A DNA stretch of 64,000 nucleotides, taken from Streptomyces sp. NRRL S-31 (GTDB lineage: Bacteria; Actinomycetota; Actinomycetes; Streptomycetales; Streptomycetaceae). The notes beneath the pieces are model-generated. The model was not told the DNA's origin. It did no database searches and saw only the letters and a list, made by a program, of their open reading frames with translations. Within the stretch, counting starts at the first letter, position 1; each line of letters begins with the position of its first letter. Below are positions 16,632-23,695 of this stretch, piece by piece. The stretch is taken from positions 62,001 to 126,000 of the forward strand of contig NZ_JOCB01000009.1 in the NCBI RefSeq assembly GCF_000718775.1. Reading direction: 5' to 3'. Made by a program: the position numbers and the translations under genes.

Positions 16632-17204
16632 GTGAGCTATCAGAACATTGCCTTCGTTGGCAAGGCTCGAAGCGGCAAGGACACGGCCGGCGAGCGCCTG
16701 GTGCAACACTGGATGTTTACTCGGCTGGCCTTCGCTGACCCGCTCAAGCGCATGGCGCTTCAAGTAGACCCGCTGATTCCCATGAAGCACTTGGACTCAC
16801 ATGCGCGCCTGTCTGCTTGCGTGACTGCCGCTGGTTGGGAAGACGCAAAGGATCGCTGGCCGGAGATTCGCCGGGTGCTCCAGCGCATGGGGCATACGGT
16901 CCGTGAGCTTGACCCTGACTTCTGGGTGCGAGCGCTCATGGATAAGGCGAAGGCTGCCGACGGCTGGAACATGCCCGTGGTCGTGACTGACTGCCGTTAC
17001 CGCAATGAGGCTGAGACGCTGCGCGCGGCTGGCTTCCGCCTGGTTCGCATCAAGCGCCCAACTCCGCTGAAGAAGATGAGGCGCGAAGCACTGCACCCCA
17101 GCGAGACCGAACTAGACGGCTACCCGTGTGATGACACGATCATCAACGCGGGCAGCGTCTTTGACCTGCACACAGCCGTTGACGCCCTGGTGCGCCGGCG
17201 CTGA
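16632..17204 (+). CDS. Deoxynucleoside monophosphate kinase
   Basis: This 190-residue protein has a P-loop at residues ~9-17 (GKARSGKDT), a start typical of phage dNMP kinases that phosphorylate dNMPs to feed phage DNA synthesis. VVVTDCRYRNEAETLR near residue 120 resembles the substrate-side Asp/Arg motif, and a late basic segment (RIKRPTPLKKMRREAL) fits a LID region. It starts at GTG 16632 after GAGGGAGAG. P2 is upstream and a terminator downstream, so it may be a single-gene unit. Confidence 0.85.
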   Translation: MSYQNIAFVGKARSGKDTAGERLVQHWMFTRLAFADPLKRMALQVDPLIPMKHLDSHARLSACVTAAGWEDAKDRWPEIRRVLQRMGHTVRELDPDFWVRALMDKAKAADGWNMPVVVTDCRYRNEAETLRAAGFRLVRIKRPTPLKKMRREALHPSETELDGYPCDDTIINAGSVFDLHTAVDALVRRR

Positions 17205-17210
17205 CCCCTG

Positions 17211-17254
17211 CCCCCTGGTGGCTCCCTGAGCGGAGTACGCCGGGGGGCTTTTTG
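17211..17254 (+). terminator. Rho-independent terminator after dNMP kinase
   Basis: GCCCCCTGG pairs with CCGGGGGGC across a loop of about 20 bases and is followed by TTTTT at 17249-17253. This is one of the clearest terminators in the early region. Confidence 0.75.
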
Positions 17255-17263
17255 CGTAACACT

Positions 17264-17285
17264 CACCTACGAATTTTCGGATGTG
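17264..17285. promoter_or_regulatory. Conserved inverted repeat CIR6
   Basis: The site reads CACCTACG-AATTTT-CGGATGTG. The strong half is on the left here, the reverse of CIR1-5. It lies 10 bases after the dNMP kinase terminator and upstream of the gene at 17359. Confidence 0.85.
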
Positions 17286-17313
17286 GTGGACACGATGCCC
17301 ATAGGTGGTGCTA

Positions 17314-17339
17314 CTGTTCTCACGTCGGCAAGAGAACAG
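17314..17339. repeat. Inverted repeat upstream of the 17359 gene
   Basis: CTGTTCTC (17314-17321) and GAGAACAG (17332-17339) are perfect complements separated by 10 bases. There is no T-run, so a terminator is unlikely. It could be an operator or a leader hairpin in front of the ribosome site at ~17345. Confidence 0.6.
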
Positions 17340-17358
17340 CGAAGGTGGGGTAACGGAA

Positions 17359-18630
17359 GTGCCTAAGAAGGGTGCACGCCAGCCGTGGCGTCTTACGTTC
17401 CAGTACGCGACTCAGGCCAAGGCATCCACGCACGCGCACTACACGGAAGAGGACGCACAGCGTCAGGCGGATGAGATGCTCGAGACCGCTGAGCGCCGTT
17501 CTAGCTCCGTTAGCCTCACCATCAGCAACCGTGACACGGGGGTGGCCTATGCCTACCCCATCAACCAGGGAGAGACCATGGCTGAGACCACCGTTGAGAA
17601 GCTTGACGTCAACGAAGACGCCGGTAAGGCTGCCCTTGAGCAGATCGACGCCAACATTGAGCGCGCTAAGACGCTTGCCACTGAGGGCAACACGGAAGCT
17701 CTTGACGCGCTGTTTGAGGAAAACGAAGCACTGATCTCCGCCCTTAGCGGTAAGGGCAGCATTAAGGCCAAGAAGGAGAAGCGCGACGCGTGGACTACAG
17801 CCGTAGATGAGGGCACGGCGGCAAAGGCTGAGGTGAAGAAGGTCACCGAAGGCAAGGTGATGGGTCCGGCATGGGACAAGATCGAGGGCGTTCCGGAGCT
17901 TGTAAACGCTGCCGCAGAAAAGCTCTCCGAGGGTGTCCGTCTGCACCTCAAGGGTTCCCAGGTGGCCAAGGATGTTGCCGCCGTGGTCTTTGAAGCATGG
18001 CTCAAGGTGGAGAACAGCGCGGGGGCCCCGGACATCCTCGGGGACATGGCTGAGTCCAAGAACATCAGCAAGGCCGTTCTGTCGGTTGCTGGTGGCGGCT
18101 TCGAAGACAACTGGGACAACAAGGAAGCACTTCGCAAGCTCATGCGGAGCGTGCAGGACTACCGTTCTGACGTGCGCGCTGAGTGGCTTCGGTCGCTGGA
18201 CGGAGACACGGAAGAGGCTGCCGCCCGGCGTGAACTGATGGCCAAGGTGCTTGAGGGTAAGCCGGAAGACGAGAAGGCATCGGAGTGGGTTGCCAACGTC
18301 TACGGCACCTCGACCATCGGTCAGGCGGAGAAGAAGCGCCTTGACTATCAGGAGAAGAAGAGGGCGGCTGAACTGACCGCTGGTGGCTCTGGGGCCGGCG
18401 AGGGTACCGGTGATGGCGAAGGCGACGCCGGCGACGACAAGCAGGAACCGGCCGATGAGACCAACCCGGATGAGTACCTGAGGAAGACTGTCGACCGACT
18501 CCTGAAGGACATCAGCAAGGCGAAGCCCGAAACGGTGGAGAAGGCCAGCGCTGAGACGAAGGAAGCCCAGCGGAAGCGCCTTGAGAAGGCTCTGGAAGCT
18601 CTGCGCGCCATGATCGCTGCCACCCTGTAG
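17359..18630 (+). CDS. Early protein of unknown function, 423 residues
   Basis: I do not recognise this family. The protein starts at GTG 17359 after GGTGGGG. Residues 1-73 look like a separate small domain (PKKGARQPWRLTFQYATQ, then SLTISNRDTGVAYAYP). The rest is highly charged and helical, with a Gly/Asp-rich linker near residue 350 and a C-terminal coiled segment (KKEAQRKRLEKALEALRAM-like). An internal ATG at 17578 has its own GGGAGA ribosome site and could give a 350-residue second product. CIR6 and the 17314 inverted repeat lie upstream, so repressor control is likely. Confidence 0.7.
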   Translation: MPKKGARQPWRLTFQYATQAKASTHAHYTEEDAQRQADEMLETAERRSSSVSLTISNRDTGVAYAYPINQGETMAETTVEKLDVNEDAGKAALEQIDANIERAKTLATEGNTEALDALFEENEALISALSGKGSIKAKKEKRDAWTTAVDEGTAAKAEVKKVTEGKVMGPAWDKIEGVPELVNAAAEKLSEGVRLHLKGSQVAKDVAAVVFEAWLKVENSAGAPDILGDMAESKNISKAVLSVAGGGFEDNWDNKEALRKLMRSVQDYRSDVRAEWLRSLDGDTEEAAARRELMAKVLEGKPEDEKASEWVANVYGTSTIGQAEKKRLDYQEKKRAAELTAGGSGAGEGTGDGEGDAGDDKQEPADETNPDEYLRKTVDRLLKDISKAKPETVEKASAETKEAQRKRLEKALEALRAMIAATL

Positions 18631-18643
18631 CAAGCGCAGAAGG

Positions 18644-18679
18644 GAAGGCCCGGAGGTACCCCCAGTGCCCCGGGCCTTC
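18644..18679 (+). terminator. Hairpin after the 17359 gene
   Basis: GAAGGCCCGG pairs with CCGGGCCTTC over 10 bases with a 16-base loop. There is no strong T-tail, but position after a stop codon and before CIR7 and P3 suits a transcript end. Confidence 0.6.
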
Positions 18680-18686
18680 ATGGTTA

Positions 18687-18708
18687 CACCTCCGAAAATC
18701 AGTAGGCA
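18687..18708. promoter_or_regulatory. Conserved inverted repeat CIR7, abutting P3
   Basis: The site reads CACCTCCG-AAAATC-AGTAGGCA, a degenerate copy. It ends at the base before the TTCGACTCACT box of P3, so a bound protein would sit directly on the upstream edge of that promoter-like element. Confidence 0.7.
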
Positions 18709-18733
18709 TTCGACTCACTAGGGAGCACGGTAT
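18709..18733 (+). promoter_or_regulatory. Phage promoter-like element P3
   Basis: TTCGACTCACT is perfect, followed by AGGGAGCAC. CGACTCACTA with GGGAG just after it looks very much like the T7 promoter core. The second box is degenerate (GGTAT) and overlaps the ATG of the next gene, so transcripts from here would be leaderless or serve the gene at 18923. Confidence 0.6.
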
Positions 18734-18926
18734 GGCCGATATGACCACGGAAGCGATTCAGGCCCGGGATGAAGCCCGGCGTGTGATCGCTGAACTAATC
18801 GCCCGGCACGGTGAAGCTCTACCCCTGCCGTTCGTGTCACGCCTTGAGGGCGCCCGGGACTGGCTTGAGAACTATGAAGAGTCTGGCATCACTCCGGAAG
18901 AGCCCATGCCGGTGCATCAGCAGTGA
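18732..18926 (+). CDS. Small early phage protein
   Basis: This 64-residue acidic protein (ARDEARRVIAELIARHGE, then LPFVSRLEGARDWLENYEE) is predicted to be two helices. It starts at ATG 18732, with GGGAG 8 bases upstream that is also part of element P3. Its stop overlaps the next start (GTGA). I do not know the family. Confidence 0.65.
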   Translation: MADMTTEAIQARDEARRVIAELIARHGEALPLPFVSRLEGARDWLENYEESGITPEEPMPVHQQ

Positions 18927-19183
18927 GTGAGGATGAGGCACAGACCTTGTGCCACAAGTGTCGTCTGATCCGCCCTATGCGGCTAATGATGGTTGACCCG
19001 GAAACGCGCACGATGTTCCACAACCCGCGCTGCGACCTTCCGGGCGGTCTTCTCGTGTGTAACCCGAACCTTGTTCAGTGCGGAGACCCGGAGCACGCCA
19101 CAGGCAGGCTGTTGCCCGGGGCAAGGCTGGCACCAATCGAAGGGAAGTGGCGTGAGGCTGAGCCATCCCGCATGAAGCCCTGA
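18923..19183 (+). CDS. Small Cys-rich early phage protein
   Basis: This 86-residue protein begins at GTG 18923, overlapping the previous stop. It has five cysteines: a CHKC knuckle near the start, CDLP near residue 38, and two later Cys in VCNPNLVQCGDPEH, with His nearby. A zinc-bound fold is likely. Such small zinc proteins often bind host proteins or DNA in early infection; here function is unknown. Confidence 0.65.
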   Translation: MSEDEAQTLCHKCRLIRPMRLMMVDPETRTMFHNPRCDLPGGLLVCNPNLVQCGDPEHATGRLLPGARLAPIEGKWREAEPSRMKP

Positions 19184-19204
19184 GCGCCTGCCTGAGCGCC
19201 TACT

Positions 19205-19238
19205 AGCCCCGTTGGGTCCCCGTGCCCGGTGGGGCTTT
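19205..19238 (+). terminator. Terminator after the 18732-18923 pair
   Basis: AGCCCC (19205-19210) pairs with GGGGCT (19231-19236), with TTT following. An inner GGG/CCC pairing is possible in the loop. Moderate stem strength. Confidence 0.55.
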
Positions 19239-19308
19239 CGCATGCCCTACAGCGCCCGTGTAGGAGGTGGAACGCCACCCTTACAGCGCTGACCACCTGA
19301 CCAGCCAT

Positions 19309-19403
19309 AGTGTAGAAGTGTAGAAGTAACCCCCAGTCTCGTAACACATATAGAAGTCTAAGGAGATACCCGGGACACGGCTCCGAACTACACAACTACA
19401 CAC
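19309..19403. repeat. GTGTAG repeat pair facing CTACAC repeat pair
   Basis: TAGTGTAGAAGTGTAGAAG at 19309-19327 holds two GTGTAG units 9 bases apart. ACTACACAACTACACAC at 19387-19403 holds two CTACAC units 8 bases apart on the other side of an AT-richer 60 bases. The pairs can base-pair with each other. The non-coding stretch 19184-19454 has no other clear gene; a replication origin or RNA structure is possible but not shown. Confidence 0.5.
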
Positions 19404-19408
19404 GCGCC

Positions 19409-19433
19409 TTCGACTCACTAGATAGGTAGTGAT
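19409..19433 (+). promoter_or_regulatory. Phage promoter-like element P4
   Basis: TTCGACTCACT is perfect; the second box is GTGAT (consensus GTGCA) at the standard 9-base spacing. It lies 21 bases before the nuclease gene at 19455. Confidence 0.7.
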
Positions 19434-19454
19434 ACCACTGAGGAAGGCGCCCAA

Positions 19455-20306
19455 ATGGCCAAGGTTGAGAACGACGAAACCGGCGGAAGTCGGGTGTATT
19501 TCCGGGCTACCAACCCGGATGAGCGGTACCCCAGCGTGACCACCATTGTGGACATGCTCCCGAAGAAGTTCCTACAGCGCTGGTACGCCAACCAAGCGGC
19601 TGAGCTTGCCCTAGACAGCATCGACTACCTACAGCGCATGGTGGACCGGGACCGAGAGGGAGCCCGTAAGTGGGTGGCCGGCGCTGCATGGCGCTACACC
19701 CGGGACCGGGCCGGTATCGGCTCGAAGGCCCATGACCTGTTTGAGCGCATGATACGCGGCCAGCAACTACGGCGCCAGCATCCGGACCTTGAGCCGTACC
19801 GCCGTAACTTCCGGGACTTCCTTGACACGGTCAAGCCTGAGCTGGTACGCGCTGAGGATGTGGCCTGGTGTGACCTGTACCAGTACGCCGGTTCCTTTGA
19901 TGCGTGGTTGCGCTTGCGCGTTCTGGTTCAGGCTGACGGTACATGGATGATCGCTCCGGACGATCCGGACGCCATCACGGTGGACGTGATCGCTGACTGG
20001 AAGACCAGTAAGAGCGTGTGGCCGAGCGTTGCCCTTCAGATGGCTGCCTACGCGTACGCGGACAAGATCATTGACCCTGACGGCAACGAAGAGCCCATGC
20101 CGGTCATCGACGGTGCCGTAGTCCTGCACATCACCCCGGAAGGCTGGACGCTGTACCCAGTCTACGCTCCGCAACTGGCCGAAGCCTTCAATCACTTCGT
20201 GTACCTCCGTCACACACTGGAGTGGGAGCGGTCCGGGTCACGCAAGGCTCTGGGTGCTGCACTGGCGTCTTCGCGTGAGCTTACTGGGACGGAGCGACGA
20301 GGGTAG
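19455..20306 (+). CDS. RecB/Cas4-like PD-(D/E)XK exonuclease
   Basis: This 283-residue protein has the Cas4/RecB nuclease signature: His93 in GSKAHDLFE, Asp149 in YAGSFDA, Asp181 and Lys183 in VIADWKTSKS, and Gln195 in ALQMAAYAY. These residues bind metal and cleave DNA in that family. The protein should resect DNA ends for phage recombination or replication. P4 precedes it, and the small membrane gene and directionality factor follow, the common early-gene order of serine-integrase Streptomyces phages. Confidence 0.82.
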   Translation: MAKVENDETGGSRVYFRATNPDERYPSVTTIVDMLPKKFLQRWYANQAAELALDSIDYLQRMVDRDREGARKWVAGAAWRYTRDRAGIGSKAHDLFERMIRGQQLRRQHPDLEPYRRNFRDFLDTVKPELVRAEDVAWCDLYQYAGSFDAWLRLRVLVQADGTWMIAPDDPDAITVDVIADWKTSKSVWPSVALQMAAYAYADKIIDPDGNEEPMPVIDGAVVLHITPEGWTLYPVYAPQLAEAFNHFVYLRHTLEWERSGSRKALGAALASSRELTGTERRG

Positions 20307-20309
20307 GCA

Positions 20310-20334
20310 TTCGGCTCACTAGACCATGGGTACA
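20310..20334 (+). promoter_or_regulatory. Phage promoter-like element P5
   Basis: TTCGGCTCACT has one mismatch and GTACA has one mismatch, with the 9-base spacing kept. It is 23 bases before the TTG start at 20358. Confidence 0.65.
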
Positions 20335-20357
20335 AGCCGCCAACCCTTGGAGAGACC

Positions 20358-20582
20358 TTGAAGGACGTTGCCAAGTTTACCGGTGTAGTCGCCCTGTACG
20401 CGCTGATCATCCTTGCGACCGCATGCGTACAGGTGTGGCTTGTCATGCTGGCGATTGGCGCCCTGCACCACGCTGCCCACGCTGTCCCTTCGCTGTCGTA
20501 CTGCGGGTCGTCCTGGTTGGTCGTCCTTGCCTATCTGATGGTGTGGCCGGCCGTCGCCAGTGGCAAGCGCACCGAGAACTAA
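20358..20582 (+). CDS. Small two-helix membrane protein
   Basis: This 74-residue protein starts at TTG 20358, preceded by TTGGAGAGACC. It has two hydrophobic helices (VVALYALIILATACVQVWLVMLAIGAL in segments, and SWLVVLAYLMVWPAVAS) with a short basic tail. It stands alone between P5 and a strong terminator, so it is its own unit. Early small membrane proteins of phages can alter host envelope or exclude other phages; nothing in the sequence proves this. Confidence 0.65.
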   Translation: MKDVAKFTGVVALYALIILATACVQVWLVMLAIGALHHAAHAVPSLSYCGSSWLVVLAYLMVWPAVASGKRTEN

Positions 20583-20590
20583 CCCAGTTG

Positions 20591-20624
20591 AGCCCCCTGG
20601 TCCTTCGGGATCAGGGGGCTTTTC
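20591..20624 (+). terminator. Strong rho-independent terminator
   Basis: AGCCCCCTGGTCC pairs with GGATCAGGGGGCT around a TTCG loop, followed by TTTTC. The UUCG tetraloop adds stability. Confidence 0.85.
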
Positions 20625-20655
20625 TGCGTTCTGGGCCTGGTCCCGCTGGCAGGCA

Positions 20656-20680
20656 TTCGACGCCCTAGACACCAAGTGCA
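20656..20680 (+). promoter_or_regulatory. Phage promoter-like element P6 (first of tandem pair)
   Basis: TTCGACGCCCT, 9 bases, then a perfect GTGCA. Two bases differ in the first box. It forms a tandem with P7, 56 bases downstream. Confidence 0.65.
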
Positions 20681-20711
20681 AGAGGAAAACGCGCGGCGGA
20701 CGGGGCAGGCA

Positions 20712-20736
20712 TTCGACCCCCTAGACCAAAAGCGCA
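20712..20736 (+). promoter_or_regulatory. Phage promoter-like element P7 (second of tandem pair)
   Basis: TTCGACCCCCT, 9 bases, then GCGCA. Both P6 and P7 are preceded by GGCA and followed by AAG, so about 30 bases were probably duplicated. They precede the directionality factor gene. Confidence 0.65.
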
Positions 20737-20762
20737 AGGAGATTCGCAGTAGGGGAGCGCCC

Positions 20763-21467
20763 ATGGCGATGGACAAGAGCATTTTCGATGACCCGGAGCG
20801 CGGAGAGCGAGAAGAGAAGTTCAAGCGCCCGGAGTACGCGTTCCAGTTCCGGACCGGCATGCAGAACGCGCGCAAGAAGCCTGTGAGCCTTGCCAAGTTC
20901 CGTGTCCTTGCGGCCGGCGAAGAGACCGCGAAGGGCATAGCGGAACTGATGGGCGGAACCCCGTCCGAGAAGTTCCCGGAGAAGGATCACAACTTTGAGA
21001 TCCTGACGGATGCTTCCAGCGTTGAGATTGTCATCAGTGGCGCTGACGCCATTGAGGACAAGTTCATGCAGTGGGGGCCGAACGGGCTTCCCATCCATGA
21101 GTGCGACGGGCGCCTGTCGCTCATGCCGGATGACAAGGGTGAGCCGTGCGGATGCACTGGCACGCTCAAGGAGCGCAAGGCAAAGAGCCGTGCGGGCAAG
21201 GGCGCTGGCCCTAACATCATCGTCTCGTTCCGGCTGGCTGGTCTCGGCTATGAGCTTGGTATGGGTCGGTGGATTGCCACTTCCTGGCAGTTCGCTGAGA
21301 CCGTGCACGATGTCAAGGATGCTCTTGACGACGTGGATGGAGAGGCCCTATGTCGACTGGAGATCGTGCAGGAGGAATTCGAGCTTGACGGAGAGCTGAT
21401 CAAGTACAAGAAGCCCGTCATTACGGTTCTCGGTTCCTACTCGGACGCCATTGCCGAAGAGCGCTAG
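20763..21467 (+). CDS. Recombination directionality factor-like protein (phiC31 Gp3-like)
   Basis: This 234-residue protein resembles the Gp3-like family, whose phiC31 member binds the serine integrase and switches it to excision. Supporting patterns are the start IFDDPERGE, the Cys pair region PCGCTG near residue 140, and the C-terminal segment NIIVSFRLAGLGYELGMGRW followed by ATSWQFAE. Length is close to that of phiC31 Gp3 (about 244). I chose ATG 20763, with GGGGAG upstream; ATG 20769 is possible. P6 and P7 are upstream. The integrase it should partner is not in this window. The call is from pattern memory and needs a profile search. Confidence 0.6.
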   Translation: MAMDKSIFDDPERGEREEKFKRPEYAFQFRTGMQNARKKPVSLAKFRVLAAGEETAKGIAELMGGTPSEKFPEKDHNFEILTDASSVEIVISGADAIEDKFMQWGPNGLPIHECDGRLSLMPDDKGEPCGCTGTLKERKAKSRAGKGAGPNIIVSFRLAGLGYELGMGRWIATSWQFAETVHDVKDALDDVDGEALCRLEIVQEEFELDGELIKYKKPVITVLGSYSDAIAEER

Positions 21468-21478
21468 GGGCATGCCCG

Positions 21479-21661
21479 ATGGCACTGTCTGAAAGCCAGC
21501 GTGAAACGGCAGTGCGAATCATCAGGGGGGCGGCTGACGAATATGTCCGGCTGCCCCTTTGGGAGTTCCACCCGTACTACCGCCCGTTGATCCTGTCCGA
21601 ACGGACCCGGCGCGGTTTCAACCTTGACCCTGAGCCTACGGGCGATCACGAATACAACTAG
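21479..21661 (+). CDS. Small early phage protein, 60 residues
   Basis: The protein (RETAVRIIRGAADEYVRLPL, then FHPYYRPLILSE) starts at ATG 21479, 11 bases after the directionality gene stop. It has an aromatic, proline-containing middle. No family is recognised. Its spacing suggests one operon with the directionality factor. Confidence 0.6.
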   Translation: MALSESQRETAVRIIRGAADEYVRLPLWEFHPYYRPLILSERTRRGFNLDPEPTGDHEYN

Positions 21662-21672
21662 GAGAGCATCAC

Positions 21673-21945
21673 ATGGCTATCTACGGAGTTTTCCGCACCG
21701 ACGATGTCCAGCCGGGTGAGTTCGTTTCCGCTGTGGTGATCGCACCGGGTGTGGACCAGGCGCGGCGCGCTGTGGCTCATCTATCCGGTGTGGTTGCGAC
21801 CGGCAAGGGCCGGAACGTGAAGGCTGAGAAGCTGGACACCACGGGCGCAACGCGTCTGGTTTCCATCTACGAGGATGAGCGGACCCCTGAGCCGGCGGAG
21901 GATGACCCGGCTGACAACTACCCCTATGACGACATGATCGGCTGA
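21673..21945 (+). CDS. Small acidic early phage protein, 90 residues
   Basis: The protein starts at ATG 21673 with GGAGAG upstream. The first ~65 residues look like an alpha/beta domain (IYGVFRTDDVQPGEFVSAVV), and the tail is strongly acidic (EPAEDDPADNYPYDDM), which could mimic nucleic acid or bind a basic partner. Function is unknown. Confidence 0.6.
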   Translation: MAIYGVFRTDDVQPGEFVSAVVIAPGVDQARRAVAHLSGVVATGKGRNVKAEKLDTTGATRLVSIYEDERTPEPAEDDPADNYPYDDMIG

Positions 21946-21951
21946 CCTTGT

Positions 21952-21986
21952 GCCCGGTGCTTGCGCTTCATGCGCTGGTACCGGGC
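21952..21986 (+). terminator. Hairpin after the 21673 gene
   Basis: GCCCGGT pairs with ACCGGGC, and an inner GCGC-TTCAT-GCGC hairpin sits in the loop. There is no T-run. A similar double hairpin follows the next gene (22553). Confidence 0.4.
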
Positions 21987-22029
21987 TTGAGGCATTGGGG
22001 GGCAGGGTGCCCCAAAAGGAGAGACGACG

Positions 22030-22545
22030 ATGACGTTTCAGGCTGGCGACAAGGTCAAGTACGCGAAGATGCGTGACGCTGCGGAGATCCTGAGCGGCCC
22101 GCACGCGTCCCAGGGTGGCGCTGACCGGTACCTGATCGAGAAGGCGGATGGTAACGTTTCGCTGGTCAAGGTGACTGAGCTGTCCGAACTCGACGGCCGG
22201 CGGGAAGTGGTTGCGGCTGCCATTCACCAGGCGCTCTACCTGCGAAGCCTTAGCAAGGCCAGCCGTGTGTCGCGCTCTCGGGTTATTGAGCTGGCTGACG
22301 CTGCGCTGGCTGCACTGGACGGTATCGAGAAGTCCAGCCCGCTGGCAAAGGGAGATCGCATCCGCATCACGAAGCACGGCCTTGAGTTCGCCACGGTGAT
22401 CGTGGGCGACGTGCTCATGGTGGATAACGTGGACGCGTACGGGGATGGCACCGTTTTCACGACAAACGCGCCCCGGTCTACCGGCATGCGTGACTGCTGG
22501 TACTTCCGCCACGACAGTGAAGGCCGTGGGTGGGAGCGCGTCTAA
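22030..22545 (+). CDS. Early phage protein, 171 residues, unknown
   Basis: This protein starts at ATG 22030 after AAAGGAGAGACG. It seems to have two similar small beta units: FQAGDKVKYAKMRDAAEIL at the start and AKGDRIRITKHGLEFATVI near residue 110, each a D-x-V/I-x-I type strand pair as in SH3-like barrels. A helical link (LADAALAALDGIE) lies between them. I cannot name a function; a nucleic-acid or protein-binding role is guesswork. Confidence 0.6.
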   Translation: MTFQAGDKVKYAKMRDAAEILSGPHASQGGADRYLIEKADGNVSLVKVTELSELDGRREVVAAAIHQALYLRSLSKASRVSRSRVIELADAALAALDGIEKSSPLAKGDRIRITKHGLEFATVIVGDVLMVDNVDAYGDGTVFTTNAPRSTGMRDCWYFRHDSEGRGWERV

Positions 22546-22552
22546 CCCTGTT

Positions 22553-22595
22553 GCCCGGTCTCTGGTGGCGCTTCGTGCGCTGCCGGGGTCCGGGC
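22553..22595 (+). terminator. Hairpin after the 22030 gene
   Basis: GCCCGG pairs with CCGGGC with inner GCGC-TTCGT-GCGC, followed by CTTTG. It resembles the hairpin at 21952, so the two may be copies of one control element. Confidence 0.45.
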
Positions 22596-22632
22596 CTTTG
22601 GCGTTAGGGAAGTCATATCGATAGGGGAGATC

Positions 22633-22806
22633 ATGACTGTTGGTGAGCTTCGAAGGTTCATGAACACGCTACCGCTGGACAGCGACGATATGCCTGTTGT
22701 TGCGCTGGACGGTGATACTGCGGAGTTGTTCCAGGTGTTCAAGGCCACCCAGGGGACGATTGGCGCATCGAGCGCGCTGGTGCTAGGGATCGAAATTAGC
22801 GATTAG
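22633..22806 (+). CDS. Small early phage protein, 57 residues
   Basis: This short ORF starts at ATG 22633 after AGGGGAGATC. The pattern (VGELRRFMNTLPLDSDDMPV early, LFQVFKATQ in the middle) is known from many phage and bacterial small proteins of unknown role in which a helix LRxxLxxLPxDxPV is followed by a beta hairpin. It lies in a run of tightly spaced small genes (22030-24299). Confidence 0.6.
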   Translation: MTVGELRRFMNTLPLDSDDMPVVALDGDTAELFQVFKATQGTIGASSALVLGIEISD

Positions 22807-22820
22807 GAAGGCGTAGCCGT

Positions 22821-23129
22821 ATGGCTAAACGTGGGGTAGTCACGGACTATGCCGGCAACGAACTGCACCCCGGGGACCTGGTGGCATACAGCGCACGTCA
22901 GGGCAACCGGGTCCGCATGGCTGACGCTGTGGTACTTGAAGCAACAGCGAAGCCCGCGCAAGTAGAAGGTGTTGGCCTGGTCCTGGTGCCGGTATTGCGC
23001 GTGCAGCCAACTGGGGTGGAATCGGGGTTTGTGAAGCGCAAAACCTCGACGCCTCAGTGGATTACCACTGAGCATGTTCGACTAGTGACCCCGGGCTTTG
23101 ACCCGGCAGTCACATCCGAAAATCCGTAG
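22821..23129 (+). CDS. Early phage protein, 102 residues
   Basis: The protein starts at ATG 22821, 14 bases after the previous stop, with AGGAAGG upstream. It is beta-rich (YAGNELHPGDLVAYSARQG, then VVLEATAKPA), like small barrel domains. Its last codons and stop (TAG) lie inside operator CIR8, so the operator sequence is also coding here. Confidence 0.6.
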   Translation: MAKRGVVTDYAGNELHPGDLVAYSARQGNRVRMADAVVLEATAKPAQVEGVGLVLVPVLRVQPTGVESGFVKRKTSTPQWITTEHVRLVTPGFDPAVTSENP

Positions 23130-23132
23130 GTG
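23111..23132. promoter_or_regulatory. Conserved inverted repeat CIR8 overlapping a gene end
   Basis: The site reads CACATCCG-AAAATC-CGTAGGTG. The CGTAG half contains the stop codon of the 22821 gene. Confidence 0.8.
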
Positions 23133-23136
23133 CCCA

Positions 23137-23319
23137 GTGGTCATTTCTGGCGAGTCTGCCCCCGCTCTGGGTGATGTGCGGGCTGCATCTTTCGGTGAAA
23201 CCATCTGGCTCAAGCCGGGCGTAACCAATCGTAAAGACTGGCCCCGGTATGCGGATGCGCTGATTGTGGCGCTCACGCGCGGGGCCGCTATCTGCTGGCG
23301 TGGGAGGGAACTGCCCTAA
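23137..23319 (+). CDS. Small early phage protein, 60 residues
   Basis: I place the start at GTG 23137 directly after CIR8; no good ribosome site is visible, so translation may be coupled. The protein (SGESAPALGDVRAASFGETI, then YADALIVALTRGAAI) ends one base into the next start (ATG 23319). Family unknown. Confidence 0.5.
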   Translation: MVISGESAPALGDVRAASFGETIWLKPGVTNRKDWPRYADALIVALTRGAAICWRGRELP

Positions 23320-23507
23320 TGGAATTCGATGCGGTTCGGGACAACCTTACGGCCCTGATCATGGAGACTGAGCATCATATGGGTCCTGCCGTGGACTCGG
23401 TGGATCGGATGCGCGGTGAGTTGATCGGGCGCGGCTGGTCCGAAGGTGGAGCCGAACGCATGGCTACAGCCTGGTTCTCTTGGCTGGTGTCGGGAGTGAA
23501 GCGCTGA
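23319..23507 (+). CDS. Small early phage protein, 62 residues
   Basis: The start overlaps the preceding stop (TAATG) and its own stop overlaps the next start (TGATG), so translation is coupled. It is helical (FDAVRDNLTALIMETEHHMG, then GGAERMATAWFSWLVSG). Function unknown. Confidence 0.6.
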   Translation: MEFDAVRDNLTALIMETEHHMGPAVDSVDRMRGELIGRGWSEGGAERMATAWFSWLVSGVKR

Positions 23508-23695
23508 TGGCGCACGGGTGCATCATCAAGGCTCTACAAGCCGGCACGGAGCGTGATTCGCGTAAGTGGACTGTGCGTAAGCGTGATGGCGTCTGGTGCG
23601 TGTACCCGCGCGGCCAATGCTGTCCGGCTTCCACATTCTGGGACTTCGCGCGTGCCATTCAGCGTGCGCAAGAACTAGCAAGGGGGATTCGCTGA
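23507..23695 (+). CDS. Small basic early phage protein, 62 residues
   Basis: The ATG at 23507 overlaps the previous stop by one base and the stop overlaps the next ATG (TGATG at 23693). It is basic with three Cys (ERDSRKWTVRKRDGVWCVYP, QCCPASTFWDFARA). The first part resembles a short beta hairpin. Unknown function. Confidence 0.58.
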   Translation: MAHGCIIKALQAGTERDSRKWTVRKRDGVWCVYPRGQCCPASTFWDFARAIQRAQELARGIR

